Source: an uncultured Lachnospiraceae bacterium
GTDB taxonomy: Bacteria; Bacillota; Clostridia; Lachnospirales; Lachnospiraceae
DNA: 64,000 nucleotides
Assembly (NCBI GenBank): GCA_900549665.1
Contig: URPH01000002.1
Location: 124,001 to 188,000 of the forward strand
Direction: 5' to 3'
The number at the start of each line of letters is the position of its first letter. Positions within the stretch are counted from its first letter, which is position 1. This document shows, in pieces, positions 23,948-33,888 of the stretch. The notes under the pieces were generated by a model. It saw nothing but the letters and a program-made list of their open reading frames with translations. It made no database searches and was not told where the DNA came from. A program made the position numbers and the translations under genes.

Positions 23948-26038
23948 TTACAACAACGCATTTGCATCAATGATCAATGCAATTTCACCATCACCCAGGA
24001 TGGTTGCGCCGCTGATAACTTTACTCTTGTTTATGTATTTTCCGAGTGATTTAATAACAATTTCCTGCTGGCCCATCAGTTCATCAACAACAAGACCTGC
24101 CAGCTTATCGCCTTTTTTCACAATGGCAACGATCAGATTGTCATCCGGGCCTTTGGTAGACTCATTATCCAATACCTTATTTAAACGGATCAGCGGAATC
24201 ACATCGCCTCTTAAATTGATCACTTCTTCATTTTGTACAAACTTAATCTCATCGGGAGCAATATCTTCGATTGTCTGGATGGAGCCAAGCGAGATCGCAT
24301 ATTTTTCGCCGCCGACTTCAACCATAAGAGCCTGAATGATAGCCAGTGTAAGGGGCAGACGGATAATAAAGGTACTGCCTTCACCCAGCTTGGTTTTTAC
24401 TTCAACATCACCGCTAAGAGATTCGATCTTGGATTTGACAACATCCAGACCAACACCTCTTCCGGATACATCGGTAACCTTTTTAGCGGTTGAAAAGCTT
24501 GGCTGGAACAAAAGATCAATCGCATCCTTATCAGACATGGCATCTGCCTGTTCCTGTGAGATCCTGCCCTTTTCAACAGCTTTGGCCTTAACAGCCTCCA
24601 CATCAATACCGTTACCGTCATCTCTTACTTCGATGACTACGTTGTTGCCGTCCTGATATGCATCAAGGAAAATGGATCCCACCTCCGGCTTTCCGCGTTC
24701 CTTTCTGACTTCAGCCGATTCCAGACCATGATCTGCAGAATTCCGGAGCAGATGCATCAAAGGATCTCCGATCTCATCTACCACGGTACGGTCAAGCTCT
24801 GTTTCCTCACCTGACATAAATAACTGCATTTTCTTGTCCAGCTTTTTGGAAAGATCACGGATCATCTTGGGAAACTTCTGGACAACCGATTCAATAGGTA
24901 CCATTCGTACCTTCATGACAGATTCATGCAGATTGGTCGTTACGCTTTCCAGATATTCGATTGGTTCATTGACACTGCTGTTGGTGGTAATTCCTTCTGT
25001 CTGTGCTGCCGAAACCAGTGAGTTTTTGGCAATGATAAGCTCACTTACCAGATTCATCAGTACATCCAGTTTTTCAATATCTACACGGACCGTCCGGTTG
25101 ACGATCGGTTTGCCGACTGCTTTCTTTTCAGCCTTGGCAGCGGTCTGTGAGGAAGCAGCTACGGCACCTGTTTGTGCTACAGCCGTCTCATCTGTCTTTT
25201 CCCGGTCTGCCTGCTCCTCCTGGGATTTTTCCTCGGACAACTCAACCGGAGCAATATAACAGCCTTCAATCTCGGATACATTCATGACAGCAGCTTTTAC
25301 CTTATCCAGATCAGCATCCGTTATAAAAATAATACTGAAATCAAAATCAAATTTTTCGTCTTCAATATCCTGTGCACTCGGCACGGAGATCACGGTCTCT
25401 CCAAGCTCTTCCAATGCCTTGTATACCAAAAATGCACGTGCAGCCTTTAATATGCAGGTTTCCTGTACATAAACGGTCAGGCCAAATACATTTTTCCCCT
25501 GCTTTTTAGCCTCTGTAAGTACCATGTTTTCCGTATCGGAAAATGCAATGCTTCTCCATTTTTCTTTGGATGCATCGTTACTTTCCACAGCCGGTTCTTC
25601 CTTGGCAGCTTCTTTTACCTTTTCTGCGGCTTTGGCCGGTGCAGCAGCTCCTTCTCTGGAATCCAGAAATTCGTTTAATGCCTTGATCAGATGCTCATTG
25701 TCATTGGTTCCTTCATCTGCTGTGTTTTGAATATTTTCTGTATATTCTTCCAATGCATCCAGACACTGGAATAACAGATCGATCATATTTCCGTCTGCTT
25801 TCAGTGTATTGTTGCGCACCTCAGAAAAGACATTTTCCATGTCATGGGTCAGATTTTGCATCCTTTTGTATCCCATGGTACCCGCCATACCCTTTAAGGT
25901 ATGGGCAGCGCGGAAAATCTCATTAATGGTATCCATATTTTCCGGATCCTGCTCCAGATTCATAAGCTGATCGCTTAAATTTTGCAGATGCTCCTTGGTC
26001 TCATCAAGGAAGATCTCCAGATACTGACTAACATCCAT
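23948..26038 (-). CDS. cheA: Chemotaxis histidine kinase CheA
   Basis: 696 aa with the full P1-P5 layout. P1: phospho-accepting His46 in FRAAHTLKGMAGTMGY. P2 (about 150-270) binds response regulators; an Ala/Glu-rich linker follows. P3/P4: HLLRNSADHGLE (N box), VRDDGNGID (G1), FSTAKKVTDVSGRGVGLDVV (F/G2 boxes). P5: CheW-like, EEVINLRGDVIPLIRL. The start overlaps the end of cheB by 11 bp. Confidence 0.97.
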   Translation of the reverse strand: MDVSQYLEIFLDETKEHLQNLSDQLMNLEQDPENMDTINEIFRAAHTLKGMAGTMGYKRMQNLTHDMENVFSEVRNNTLKADGNMIDLLFQCLDALEEYTENIQNTADEGTNDNEHLIKALNEFLDSREGAAAPAKAAEKVKEAAKEEPAVESNDASKEKWRSIAFSDTENMVLTEAKKQGKNVFGLTVYVQETCILKAARAFLVYKALEELGETVISVPSAQDIEDEKFDFDFSIIFITDADLDKVKAAVMNVSEIEGCYIAPVELSEEKSQEEQADREKTDETAVAQTGAVAASSQTAAKAEKKAVGKPIVNRTVRVDIEKLDVLMNLVSELIIAKNSLVSAAQTEGITTNSSVNEPIEYLESVTTNLHESVMKVRMVPIESVVQKFPKMIRDLSKKLDKKMQLFMSGEETELDRTVVDEIGDPLMHLLRNSADHGLESAEVRKERGKPEVGSIFLDAYQDGNNVVIEVRDDGNGIDVEAVKAKAVEKGRISQEQADAMSDKDAIDLLFQPSFSTAKKVTDVSGRGVGLDVVKSKIESLSGDVEVKTKLGEGSTFIIRLPLTLAIIQALMVEVGGEKYAISLGSIQTIEDIAPDEIKFVQNEEVINLRGDVIPLIRLNKVLDNESTKGPDDNLIVAIVKKGDKLAGLVVDELMGQQEIVIKSLGKYINKSKVISGATILGDGEIALIIDANALL

Positions 26039-26651
26039 CTTTCATTACCCCCACGTATTTTGTTATTGTCTCAGCCACCTTGTCAAGCGGCACACTTTCG
26101 TCTGTCAATCCGGCCAGATCAACAGCACGCGGCATTCCATAAACGGCACACGTTTCTTTGTTTTGTGTTATTACAACAACCGGCTTGCTGTCCTTTAAAT
26201 ATCTTATGCCGCTCCTGCCGTCCGCTCCCATACCGGTAAGTACCACACATACAACCTGCTGATACCCGCTCTTTGCCAATGACTCAAATAAATAATTGGC
26301 ACATGGCTTTACACCCTCTCTGGGATCACCGTCAAACAGCCTTAGCACATCACCGGTATGCCTGCACCTCAACTCCATATGCAGACCTCCCTTTGCCATA
26401 TAAGCATATCCCTTCCTGACCGTCATGCCATCCTCTGCTTCTACCACATGAAGACTTGACATCGCATCCAGTCTGGCTGATAAAGATCCGGTAAATCCGG
26501 CAGGCATATGCTGTACAATTAGAACCGGTGCATTGAGATTTTCCGGCAGCTTAGGCAGTACACTCATCAGCGCCTTTGGGCCTCCCGTTGAACTGGCAAT
26601 GACAACAATCTGATTGTCTTGTTTTATTATATCACAACTCTTTCTACTCAT
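26028..26651 (-). CDS. cheB: CheB-type methylesterase domain protein without receiver domain
   Basis: 207 aa, the C-terminal catalytic half of CheB only. Catalytic triad motifs: IASSTGGPKAL (Ser), VQHMPAGFTGSL (His), LTGMGADGRSGI (Asp). Canonical CheB is about 350 aa with an N-terminal receiver that is phosphorylated by CheA; here only about 17 residues precede the catalytic fold, and 38 bp separate it from the upstream pilZ gene, so no receiver is encoded. It sits at the cheB position of the operon (flhG/pilZ-cheB-cheA). It should demethylate or deamidate receptors, with regulation other than direct phosphorylation. Confidence 0.9.
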   Translation of the reverse strand: MSRKSCDIIKQDNQIVVIASSTGGPKALMSVLPKLPENLNAPVLIVQHMPAGFTGSLSARLDAMSSLHVVEAEDGMTVRKGYAYMAKGGLHMELRCRHTGDVLRLFDGDPREGVKPCANYLFESLAKSGYQQVVCVVLTGMGADGRSGIRYLKDSKPVVVITQNKETCAVYGMPRAVDLAGLTDESVPLDKVAETITKYVGVMKDGC

Positions 26652-26689
26652 AAGTGCAAAGTCACCTGCTAATCAATTTTTTCATTGTC

Positions 26690-27409
26690 TTATTGGGTTC
26701 TGCTGCGTTTTTTTCGTTCCTCTTCGAAAATAAAACGAATAATGGATTCTCTTTCACGGTTCATGATCTTTTCAAACATCAGTCGATGCTCATATTCATC
26801 ATTATCGTTTTCCAGCTTCCGGCAGCTTAATATTCTTCCTATCAGCTGATACACGGTTTCTTTTCCATGTACCTGCAAAGAAAAAGAAAGTACCACCCTA
26901 TCCTCTACCTCGAAAGCCGTCTTTGACAAAAATTTAATGCCACCGCCGCTGATATCCCGGATTTCACATTTTTTCATGATCAGTCCGTTCTGAATATGAA
27001 ATACATCCTTATCCAGATCTCTCAGCTCTTCATCCATCAACGTCCTTGCTTTTAACGGGATGGACGTGGAATAACGATAGTATTCCCTGCGTTGGAATTT
27101 CTCAAGCTGAGAAGTTGTCTCAGCCAACAAAATATACACATTATTGCTTTTGTACCTGTCCGCTATCCTTACAAAACACTGGTACAATCCATTTTCTGTA
27201 TAAAAACAAAACTGATACTCACCATCTCTTGGAAGCAGGATCAGCTTGGAACCTTCCATCGGCATCAGGATCTCCAGCTTATTATCCTCTATCAGATCAT
27301 ATATTTTGGATGTATATACCTTTTTATCGGATGAATTACCTAAAATAGCTCTTTCGACAGCCATAATGTCAATTTTTTCACCGGGTTTGACTAATTCCGT
27401 TAATGTCAT
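26690..27409 (-). CDS. PilZ-domain flagellar brake protein (YcgR/MotI-like)
   Basis: 239 aa with an N-terminal YcgR-type domain (about 5-105) and a C-terminal PilZ domain. c-di-GMP signature motifs are present: QRREYYRYSTSI (RxxxR type) and DISGGGIKFLS. Family members slow or unclutch the flagellar stator when c-di-GMP is high (YcgR in E. coli, MotI/DgrA in B. subtilis). Location between flhG and cheB in the motility operon supports that role. No membrane segment. Confidence 0.88.
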   Translation of the reverse strand: MTLTELVKPGEKIDIMAVERAILGNSSDKKVYTSKIYDLIEDNKLEILMPMEGSKLILLPRDGEYQFCFYTENGLYQCFVRIADRYKSNNVYILLAETTSQLEKFQRREYYRYSTSIPLKARTLMDEELRDLDKDVFHIQNGLIMKKCEIRDISGGGIKFLSKTAFEVEDRVVLSFSLQVHGKETVYQLIGRILSCRKLENDNDEYEHRLMFEKIMNRERESIIRFIFEEERKKRSRTQ

Positions 27410-27441
27410 AAATCTGCTCCTTTATTTAGGATATCCTTATC

Positions 27442-28317
27442 CTATTTTCTCGTAATAATATGTGAGAAAAAAGCTGCCATTCCTCTTTTAGGTGTCACAA
27501 AGGACGGTTCTCCATACATCAAAACCTGCGCAATCTCCTGATATGCCTTGGTCGATCTTGCATTGGGCGCGGCTAAAGAAACCGGCAGCTGCTGCATGAC
27601 AGCCTGACTAAGATACATATCCTGCGGAACACTGCCAAGGTATGATACCGGCAGCTTCAAATAGCGCGTCACAACCGCATTTAACTTTGTAAACAGAGCT
27701 TTTCCTTCATTTTGGTTGGCTACTTTATTGGCCATTACCTTGATTTGTGACATCTCCGTCGAAAAACGGTCGTGTCTGTTTAATGCTTTCAGTAAAGAAT
27801 AAGAATCTGTAATAGATGTCGGCTCGGGAGTCGTCACCAGGATGATTTCTCCGCTTGCCACAAGGAATTCCAAAACAGCATCGGAAATTCCGGCACCGGT
27901 ATCTACGATCACAATATCCGCGATCGCATCCAGCTCTGCCAGATTCTGGATGATGTAGACCAGATATTCACGGCTCAGATTGGAAAGTCCGGCAATCCCG
28001 GATCCACCGGAGATAAATCCGACACCGGCCGGCCCCCAGGTAATAATATCCTTGATATTCTTTCCCTGATAGATCAAATCGCACAGATTGTGCTTTGGCA
28101 CAGTACCAAACATGATCTCAATATTGGCAAGCCCGAAATCCGCATCCAGAATGATCACGCGCTGTCCCATCTGACGGAACTGGATTGCTAAGTTAATCGC
28201 GGTATTGGATTTGCCGACTCCGCCTTTTCCGCTGGTCACGGTGATGACCCTTGCCACAGGCCGTTTGGGCTGATTATTCATTTTTATGATATTTCTTAAG
28301 TTTTCTGCCTGATCCAT
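27442..28317 (-). CDS. flhG: Flagellar number regulator FlhG (MinD-like ATPase, YlxH)
   Basis: 291-aa ParA/MinD-type ATPase. Deviant Walker A VTSGKGGVGKSNTAINL near residue 30, switch regions LDADFGLANIEIMFG and VIVDTGAGISDAVLEF. FlhG works with the GTPase FlhF to set flagellar number and place. Start chosen at ATG 28317 with AAGGAGG 5 nt upstream; the frame is open into flhF. Contains a basic N-terminus (DQAENLRNIIKMNNQ) like the DQAxxLR activator motif that stimulates FlhF. Confidence 0.95.
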   Translation of the reverse strand: MDQAENLRNIIKMNNQPKRPVARVITVTSGKGGVGKSNTAINLAIQFRQMGQRVIILDADFGLANIEIMFGTVPKHNLCDLIYQGKNIKDIITWGPAGVGFISGGSGIAGLSNLSREYLVYIIQNLAELDAIADIVIVDTGAGISDAVLEFLVASGEIILVTTPEPTSITDSYSLLKALNRHDRFSTEMSQIKVMANKVANQNEGKALFTKLNAVVTRYLKLPVSYLGSVPQDMYLSQAVMQQLPVSLAAPNARSTKAYQEIAQVLMYGEPSFVTPKRGMAAFFSHIITRK

Positions 28318-28327
28318 AAACGCCTCC

Positions 28328-29572
28328 TTAAGAAATCCTGTTTCCGCCAAGTAAAAGCTTTACTGTCTTTTGCGGATTGAAATCTTCCATATCATCCGGC
28401 ACGTTCTGCCCGCAGGTTACATAGGAAAGCTTAGCCCCGGTGTGAAGCCTGAGGTTTAAAAGATTTCCAAGACAGGTTGTCTCATCCAGCTTGGTAAAGA
28501 TAAGCTTAAACTGAACCATTGTCGCATATGAATCCGCAATATTTAACAGATCCTTGTATTTGGTAGTCGCACTGACAACCAGATATACCTCTTTTTCTAT
28601 TTCGGGATCCACGGCACTTATAAACTCATTCATGGCATTCCGCTGTGTCTCATTGTGATGGGAATGTCCTGCCGTATCCATGAAAATATAATCATAATCC
28701 CTGTATTGATCGATCTGCTTCTGCATTTCCTCCGTCGTATAGATAATGTGGAACGGAACATTCAGGATATTGGCATAGGTGCGCAGCTGTTCTGCAGCCG
28801 CAATACGATATGTATCCATAGTAAACAGGGCAACTTTTTTCTTTTGTTCCACGGAATATCTGGATGCGATCTTGGCAATGGTGGTTGTCTTGCCGACACC
28901 GGTCGGTCCAATGAAAAATACGACCTTCGGTCCTTTTTTTGCCGGTGTGATACCCTCAGGCTGCTCAAATTTCAGGATCATCTTCTGATATACATTGGAA
29001 AGCATAAAATCAATAGGCATATTGGGCTTTAAGACAGTATCCAGCTCATCAATGATCTGATTGGCATAAGTTTCCGCCACTTCATTTTCTAGGAGCGTAT
29101 TGTAAAGGAGTTTCAGAAAACGTACATTGCCGTTATCTTCTTCCTCCGGTTTATCGTGTGTGGACAGTGCTTTTTCTGTTTTGGGTTCTTCTTTTGCTTC
29201 ATCCCTCTGCAGCTGCTTTTCAATCAGACTCTGCAGACTGTCAAGCTTCTGTTCCAGCACTTTTTCATTTTTACCTGTTTCGGCAGGCTGCACAACGGAT
29301 GCATTTTGGGGCACTTCGGGTGCTTTTGCACCGTCTGTAGGAGCTGCTTGTCCCACTGCAGCCGGCTGCAGCTTCTTTTTTTCGGGAAGAACACGGTCCG
29401 GTTCCTCCTCCAAAGCTACTGTCACCTCTACAATCTTAGACTTAAAAAAAGAAAAGAAACCTTTTCGTTTTACCTCTTTGACATTCATAATAACAATACC
29501 GGCCCCAAGTTCCTTTTTTGCGGCTTCGATTGCATCATTTTCTGTTTTTCCCTGAAATTTTTTGATAATCAT
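28328..29572 (-). CDS. flhF: SRP-type GTPase FlhF
   Basis: 414 aa. B domain at the N-terminus (MIIKKFQGKTENDAIEAAKK), acidic/Gln-rich linker to about 150, then N and G domains: P-loop FIGPTGVGKTTTIAKIAS near 223, MDTYRIAAAEQLRTYA, DTAGHS and TKLDET. It marks the site of new flagella together with FlhG. The ATG nearly touches the flhA stop (adjacent genes). Confidence 0.96.
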   Translation of the reverse strand: MIIKKFQGKTENDAIEAAKKELGAGIVIMNVKEVKRKGFFSFFKSKIVEVTVALEEEPDRVLPEKKKLQPAAVGQAAPTDGAKAPEVPQNASVVQPAETGKNEKVLEQKLDSLQSLIEKQLQRDEAKEEPKTEKALSTHDKPEEEDNGNVRFLKLLYNTLLENEVAETYANQIIDELDTVLKPNMPIDFMLSNVYQKMILKFEQPEGITPAKKGPKVVFFIGPTGVGKTTTIAKIASRYSVEQKKKVALFTMDTYRIAAAEQLRTYANILNVPFHIIYTTEEMQKQIDQYRDYDYIFMDTAGHSHHNETQRNAMNEFISAVDPEIEKEVYLVVSATTKYKDLLNIADSYATMVQFKLIFTKLDETTCLGNLLNLRLHTGAKLSYVTCGQNVPDDMEDFNPQKTVKLLLGGNRIS

Positions 29573-31606
29573 TTATAATTTCACCGTCCCCACTGACTGT
29601 AATTCGATATTCGGCTCTATTTCATTATAGGATACCACAATAAGCTCCGGCAGATACTGCTCTGTCATTTTCTTAAAATATATCCTGACAATCGGAGAAG
29701 TTATCACGATCAGCGGTTTGCCAAGGCTCTCCAGCTTTTCTACTTCTGTCTTGGTATGGTCTATGATCGTCCTCGTTTTTTCCGGATCAAGTGTCAGGTA
29801 TGCTCCCTGTTCTGTCTGTTTTACGCTTCCCATGATTTCCTGCTCGACTTTGGCATCTACCGTGACTACGCTCGTTGTTTCATTGGGTGCAAAATATTTG
29901 GCACAGATTGCCCGCTTTAATGCCTGTCGTACATATTCTGTCAAAATATCCGTATCTCTGGTAGAGGCTGCATAATCGGCAAGTGTTTCAAATATGGTAA
30001 GCAGATCTCTGATGGAAACACCCTCCGTCAGCAGATTCTGCAATACCTTCTGGACCTCACCAAGCCCAAGAAGCTTGGGTACGAGTTCTTCCACGATGGA
30101 AGGATTGGTCTCTTTTAGGTTGTTGACCAGATTCTGTACATCCTGACGTGTCAGAAGCTCTGCAATATGCTGGCGGATCACCTCAGTCAGATGTGTTGCA
30201 ATAATACTCGGCGGATCCACAACGGTATAACCAAGACTTTCGGCACGCTCCCTCTGTCCCTCCGTAATCCAGATTGCAGGCAGATGGAAGGACGGTTCAA
30301 AGGTCGGAATACCGGTAATCTCTTCTTCGACATAACCCGGATTCATGGCCATGTAATGGTCAAAGAGGATTTCTCCCTCTGAAACCTGGATTCCTTTGAT
30401 CTTGATAATGTATTGGTTTGGATTTAACTGGATATTGTCTCTCAAACGGATGATCGGCACCACCGTACCGAGCTCAAGAGCAATCTGGCGCCGGATCATG
30501 ACAACACGATCCAGTAAATCGCCTCCCTGATTGACATCCGCAAGCGGTATGATACCATAACCGAATTCCAGCTCGATCGGATCAACCTGCAACAATGAAT
30601 TGACATTTTCGGGCTGTCTGATTTCTTCTGCCTCCGCTTCCTCCATATCCACGGCACTTTCAATTCCGGATGTCTCGATCTGCGCCTGCATATTGCGTCC
30701 GCAAAGAATAAAACAAAAGCCCAGAGCCAGAAACAATACGGCATTTAACGGTGTGGCAATACCTAAAAAGCACAAAATAGCGCCTACCTGATAGCAGGCC
30801 TTGGGCATACCGAATAACTGCTTGATCAGGACGGAACCAAAATCCGAATCCTTGCTTCCCTTGGTAACCAGAATACCGGTGGAAAGTGAGATTAAAAGCG
30901 ATGGGATCTGGCTGACAAGTCCGTCACCGATGGTCAGAATGGAATACCTGTTTAAGGCAGTATTGATATCCATGCCGTTACGCAGCATTCCCATTGCAAT
31001 ACCGCCGACCAGATTGACAACCGTAATGATCAATCCGGCGGTTGCATCTCCCTTTACATACTTAACCGCACCATCCATGCTGCCGAAGAAGCTGGATTCC
31101 TGCTGGATCTTTTCTCTTCGTATCTTTGCTTCGGCATCTGTAATGGCTCCTGTATTGAGGTCCGCATCAATGGCCATCTGTTTACCGGGCATAGCATCCA
31201 GGGTGAAACGAGCTGTAACCTCAGCTACACGTTCGGAACCCTTATTGATTACCATAAACTGAATGATGATCAGGATGACAAACACGATCGCACCCATGAT
31301 CAGATCGCCGCTTCCAACGAAATTTCCGAAGGTCTCAACGACATTTCCGGGACTTCCGGTCGTAAGGATCAGTCTTGTGGAAGAAACATTCAACGCAATT
31401 CTAAATATCGTTGTAAACAAAAGGACGGTTGGAAAATAGGACATTTCCAGAACCTCCTTTGCAAACATACAGCGAAACATGATCAGAAAAGCAAGAGAAA
31501 TATTACAGGCTAACAGCACATCTAAAAGTGCGGAAGGAATCGGTACAATCAGCATCACAAATGCCGCCACAATATATAATGCAACACCCAAATCGGCTTT
31601 TTTCAT
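29573..31606 (-). CDS. flhA: Flagellar export gate protein FlhA
   Basis: 677-aa inner-membrane component of the flagellar type III export apparatus. The N-terminal half has about eight membrane helices and the FHIPEP-type loop (GDATAGLIITVVNLVGGIAMG; KMAIDADLNTGAITDAEA-like acidic loop); the C-terminal cytoplasmic ring domain contains LELGTVVPIIRLRDN and a chaperone-docking region. Full family length. Lies 84 bp after flhB. Confidence 0.97.
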   Translation of the reverse strand: MKKADLGVALYIVAAFVMLIVPIPSALLDVLLACNISLAFLIMFRCMFAKEVLEMSYFPTVLLFTTIFRIALNVSSTRLILTTGSPGNVVETFGNFVGSGDLIMGAIVFVILIIIQFMVINKGSERVAEVTARFTLDAMPGKQMAIDADLNTGAITDAEAKIRREKIQQESSFFGSMDGAVKYVKGDATAGLIITVVNLVGGIAMGMLRNGMDINTALNRYSILTIGDGLVSQIPSLLISLSTGILVTKGSKDSDFGSVLIKQLFGMPKACYQVGAILCFLGIATPLNAVLFLALGFCFILCGRNMQAQIETSGIESAVDMEEAEAEEIRQPENVNSLLQVDPIELEFGYGIIPLADVNQGGDLLDRVVMIRRQIALELGTVVPIIRLRDNIQLNPNQYIIKIKGIQVSEGEILFDHYMAMNPGYVEEEITGIPTFEPSFHLPAIWITEGQRERAESLGYTVVDPPSIIATHLTEVIRQHIAELLTRQDVQNLVNNLKETNPSIVEELVPKLLGLGEVQKVLQNLLTEGVSIRDLLTIFETLADYAASTRDTDILTEYVRQALKRAICAKYFAPNETTSVVTVDAKVEQEIMGSVKQTEQGAYLTLDPEKTRTIIDHTKTEVEKLESLGKPLIVITSPIVRIYFKKMTEQYLPELIVVSYNEIEPNIELQSVGTVKL

Positions 31607-31690
31607 TTTGTACCTCTCCTTTCTTTATGCATATTTTCGGATCCCCTTGTCCGTATTTAAGTTACTTTCTGCTTTTTATGGCAAATCATG

Positions 31691-32800
31691 TCAGATCCTG
31701 CCCTGCATATGATAAACCATCGCCAGCACCTCGGCAACTGCCTGATACAGCTCCTGCGGCACCTGCTCTCCCAGTTCCACATTGTGATAGAGCATACGCG
31801 CCAAAGGCTTGTTTTCTACAATTTCTATCTGATATTCCTTTGCTTTTTCTTTGATCTTTTGTGCCAGATAATCCTCACCCTTTGCCACAACAATCGGTGC
31901 CGGTGCGATCTGCGCATCATACTTGACGGCAACAGCAAAATGCGTCGGGTTGGTAATGACCACATCTGCCTCGGGCAGCTGCTGCATCATACGCCTGCGG
32001 GATACCTCCTGCATCTTGGCCCGGATCTTGCTCTTTATCTGCGGATCTCCTTCCGCCTGTTTGTATTCATCCTTTACTTCCTGTTTGGTCATCTTCTGCT
32101 CTTCATGGAATTTATGCTTTTGATATGCAAAATCCAGAGCCGCGATCAATACATAAATAATGGATACCTTCAGGCCAAAATTGATGGCAAGATCGCCGGC
32201 TGCGGCAATTCCCTGCCATAACGGCATATTAAAAAGCAGATAAATGATACCGGCATTATCCTTAAAGGTTGAATAAGCCACCCATGCAATCAGCCCGATC
32301 TTTAAGAGCGATTTGACAAGCTCCATCAGGGACTGTGCGGAAAACATACGCTTAAAGCCGTTTACGGGATTCATTTTACTAAGCTTTGGCTGCATCGGTT
32401 TGGCTGTCGGTTTCCATTTGACCTGGATCAGATCTGACAAAAAGGCCGCCATAAAACCCAAAATCAAAAACGGAGCAATGATCAACAGAATTTTCAACAT
32501 CGAATTATTGATGAGTGCCTTTATGGAACCTGCTGCAACAAAACCATCCGGCATGCGGATCGCATCGCCGATCCGGTCATAACACGCGGAAAAAACAGCC
32601 AGCAGATTTTCACCCAGAAAGCCAAGTCCGATTTTTAATATCAGAAACAACACAATTAGCCCGGTTGCATTGGCAATTTCCTTGCTCTTTGCTACCTGGC
32701 CTTCTTTTCTTGCGTCGCTTATCTTTTTGGCGGTAGGTTCTTCAGTCTTTTCTCCGCCCGGTCCTTCTTTGGCGAAGAACTGCAGATTGTATTGGATCAA
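31691..32800 (-). CDS. flhB: Flagellar export switch protein FlhB
   Basis: 369 aa with four membrane helices and a cytoplasmic domain. The autocleavage site NPTH is intact at residues 284-287 (VVITNPTHFAVAVKY); cleavage switches export from hook to filament substrates. The basic N-terminus GEKTEEPTAKKISDARKEGQ is typical. ATG overlaps the fliR stop by 4 bp. Confidence 0.97.
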   Translation of the reverse strand: MIQYNLQFFAKEGPGGEKTEEPTAKKISDARKEGQVAKSKEIANATGLIVLFLILKIGLGFLGENLLAVFSACYDRIGDAIRMPDGFVAAGSIKALINNSMLKILLIIAPFLILGFMAAFLSDLIQVKWKPTAKPMQPKLSKMNPVNGFKRMFSAQSLMELVKSLLKIGLIAWVAYSTFKDNAGIIYLLFNMPLWQGIAAAGDLAINFGLKVSIIYVLIAALDFAYQKHKFHEEQKMTKQEVKDEYKQAEGDPQIKSKIRAKMQEVSRRRMMQQLPEADVVITNPTHFAVAVKYDAQIAPAPIVVAKGEDYLAQKIKEKAKEYQIEIVENKPLARMLYHNVELGEQVPQELYQAVAEVLAMVYHMQGRI

Positions 32801-33582
32801 GCCATCATCGCCTCCACAAAAGTAACCATCATCGTCTTCATCTCAGTAAATATCATATCCGATATATACGGTAACATCCCTACCGTCAAAAACATAACTC
32901 CGAGCCCTAACAGCAGTTTGACCTGCATACCGACAGCAAACATATTAAGCTGCGGGGCAACCTTTGCCATGATACCCAGAATGACATTGGTAATCATCAT
33001 AACACAAAAAACCGGAAGACAGATCCGGAAACCTATATTGATATAATCCGACATAAAACGGATAATCCCTGTTATCAGGCTTTCACTATGAAAAATCGCA
33101 CCATTGACCGGTATCAGTGTATAGGTTTCAACAAAGGCTTTCACCAGATACTGATGAAGATTGGAAACAATCAGGAACAATAAAACCATATATTGATAAA
33201 ATATACCCGATACACTCACCGTATCCTTTGTCATCGGATCGTACTCACTTGCCATTGCCAGTCCGATTTCCATATCAACCATTCTTCCGGCAAATGAAAC
33301 AATGTAGGTACAGATATTGACACCCAGACCGATCAGCAGCCCGGTAAATACTTCTCTTGTGACAATCATGGCATATTCCAATACCGTCCGGTATTCCATT
33401 GCCTGATGCGGCATGGTAACCTCATAGATCAGCATCGCAAAGAAAAAAGAAAACGCTGCCCTTACCCGTTTGGGAGTATTGTTTGTACTGAAAAAAGGAG
33501 CCACAAACACAAAGCTTGCCACACGTGCCAGAATCAGCAGAAAATATTCAAATTCATACATGGAAAAGGAATAATTGATCAT
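32797..33582 (-). CDS. fliR: Flagellar export protein FliR
   Basis: 261-aa integral membrane export-gate subunit with about six hydrophobic segments; recognisable features are FVFVAPFFSTNNTPKRVR near residue 25 and LGVNICTYIVSFAGRMVDMEIG. AAGGTGA lies upstream of the ATG. Part of the fliPQR-flhB set. Confidence 0.96.
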   Translation of the reverse strand: MINYSFSMYEFEYFLLILARVASFVFVAPFFSTNNTPKRVRAAFSFFFAMLIYEVTMPHQAMEYRTVLEYAMIVTREVFTGLLIGLGVNICTYIVSFAGRMVDMEIGLAMASEYDPMTKDTVSVSGIFYQYMVLLFLIVSNLHQYLVKAFVETYTLIPVNGAIFHSESLITGIIRFMSDYINIGFRICLPVFCVMMITNVILGIMAKVAPQLNMFAVGMQVKLLLGLGVMFLTVGMLPYISDMIFTEMKTMMVTFVEAMMA

Positions 33583-33586
33583 CCCG

Positions 33587-33856
33587 TCACCTTATATAAA
33601 GAGAAAAATCAGACCATAAATCCACCATAAATCCACTCATACTGTCAAGCATCCATCCGCCAAGCAGCATAAGAGTCAGGAATACCGCCAGTATTTTGGG
33701 AACAAATGTCAGTGTCTGTTCCTGAATGGATGTGACCGTCTGGAAAATACTGATGATCAGTCCGACAGCCAGTGATACCAATAAAATCGGTGCCGAAGCC
33801 TTGATAATCAGAAACAGTGCATCATTTCCCATGTCTACGATCCAGTCTGTTGACAT
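33587..33856 (-). CDS. fliQ: Flagellar export protein FliQ
   Basis: 89-aa two-helix export-gate subunit, normal size. Contains LIISIFQTVTSIQEQTLTF and PKILAVFLTLMLLGGWML. The second in-frame ATG (33856) was taken as start because AAGG lies 9 nt upstream; the ATG at 33865 directly abuts it. Confidence 0.95.
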   Translation of the reverse strand: MSTDWIVDMGNDALFLIIKASAPILLVSLAVGLIISIFQTVTSIQEQTLTFVPKILAVFLTLMLLGGWMLDSMSGFMVDLWSDFSLYIR

Positions 33857-33888
33857 ATCATCCATCCTTCTTTCTTAAAAACTGTAAT

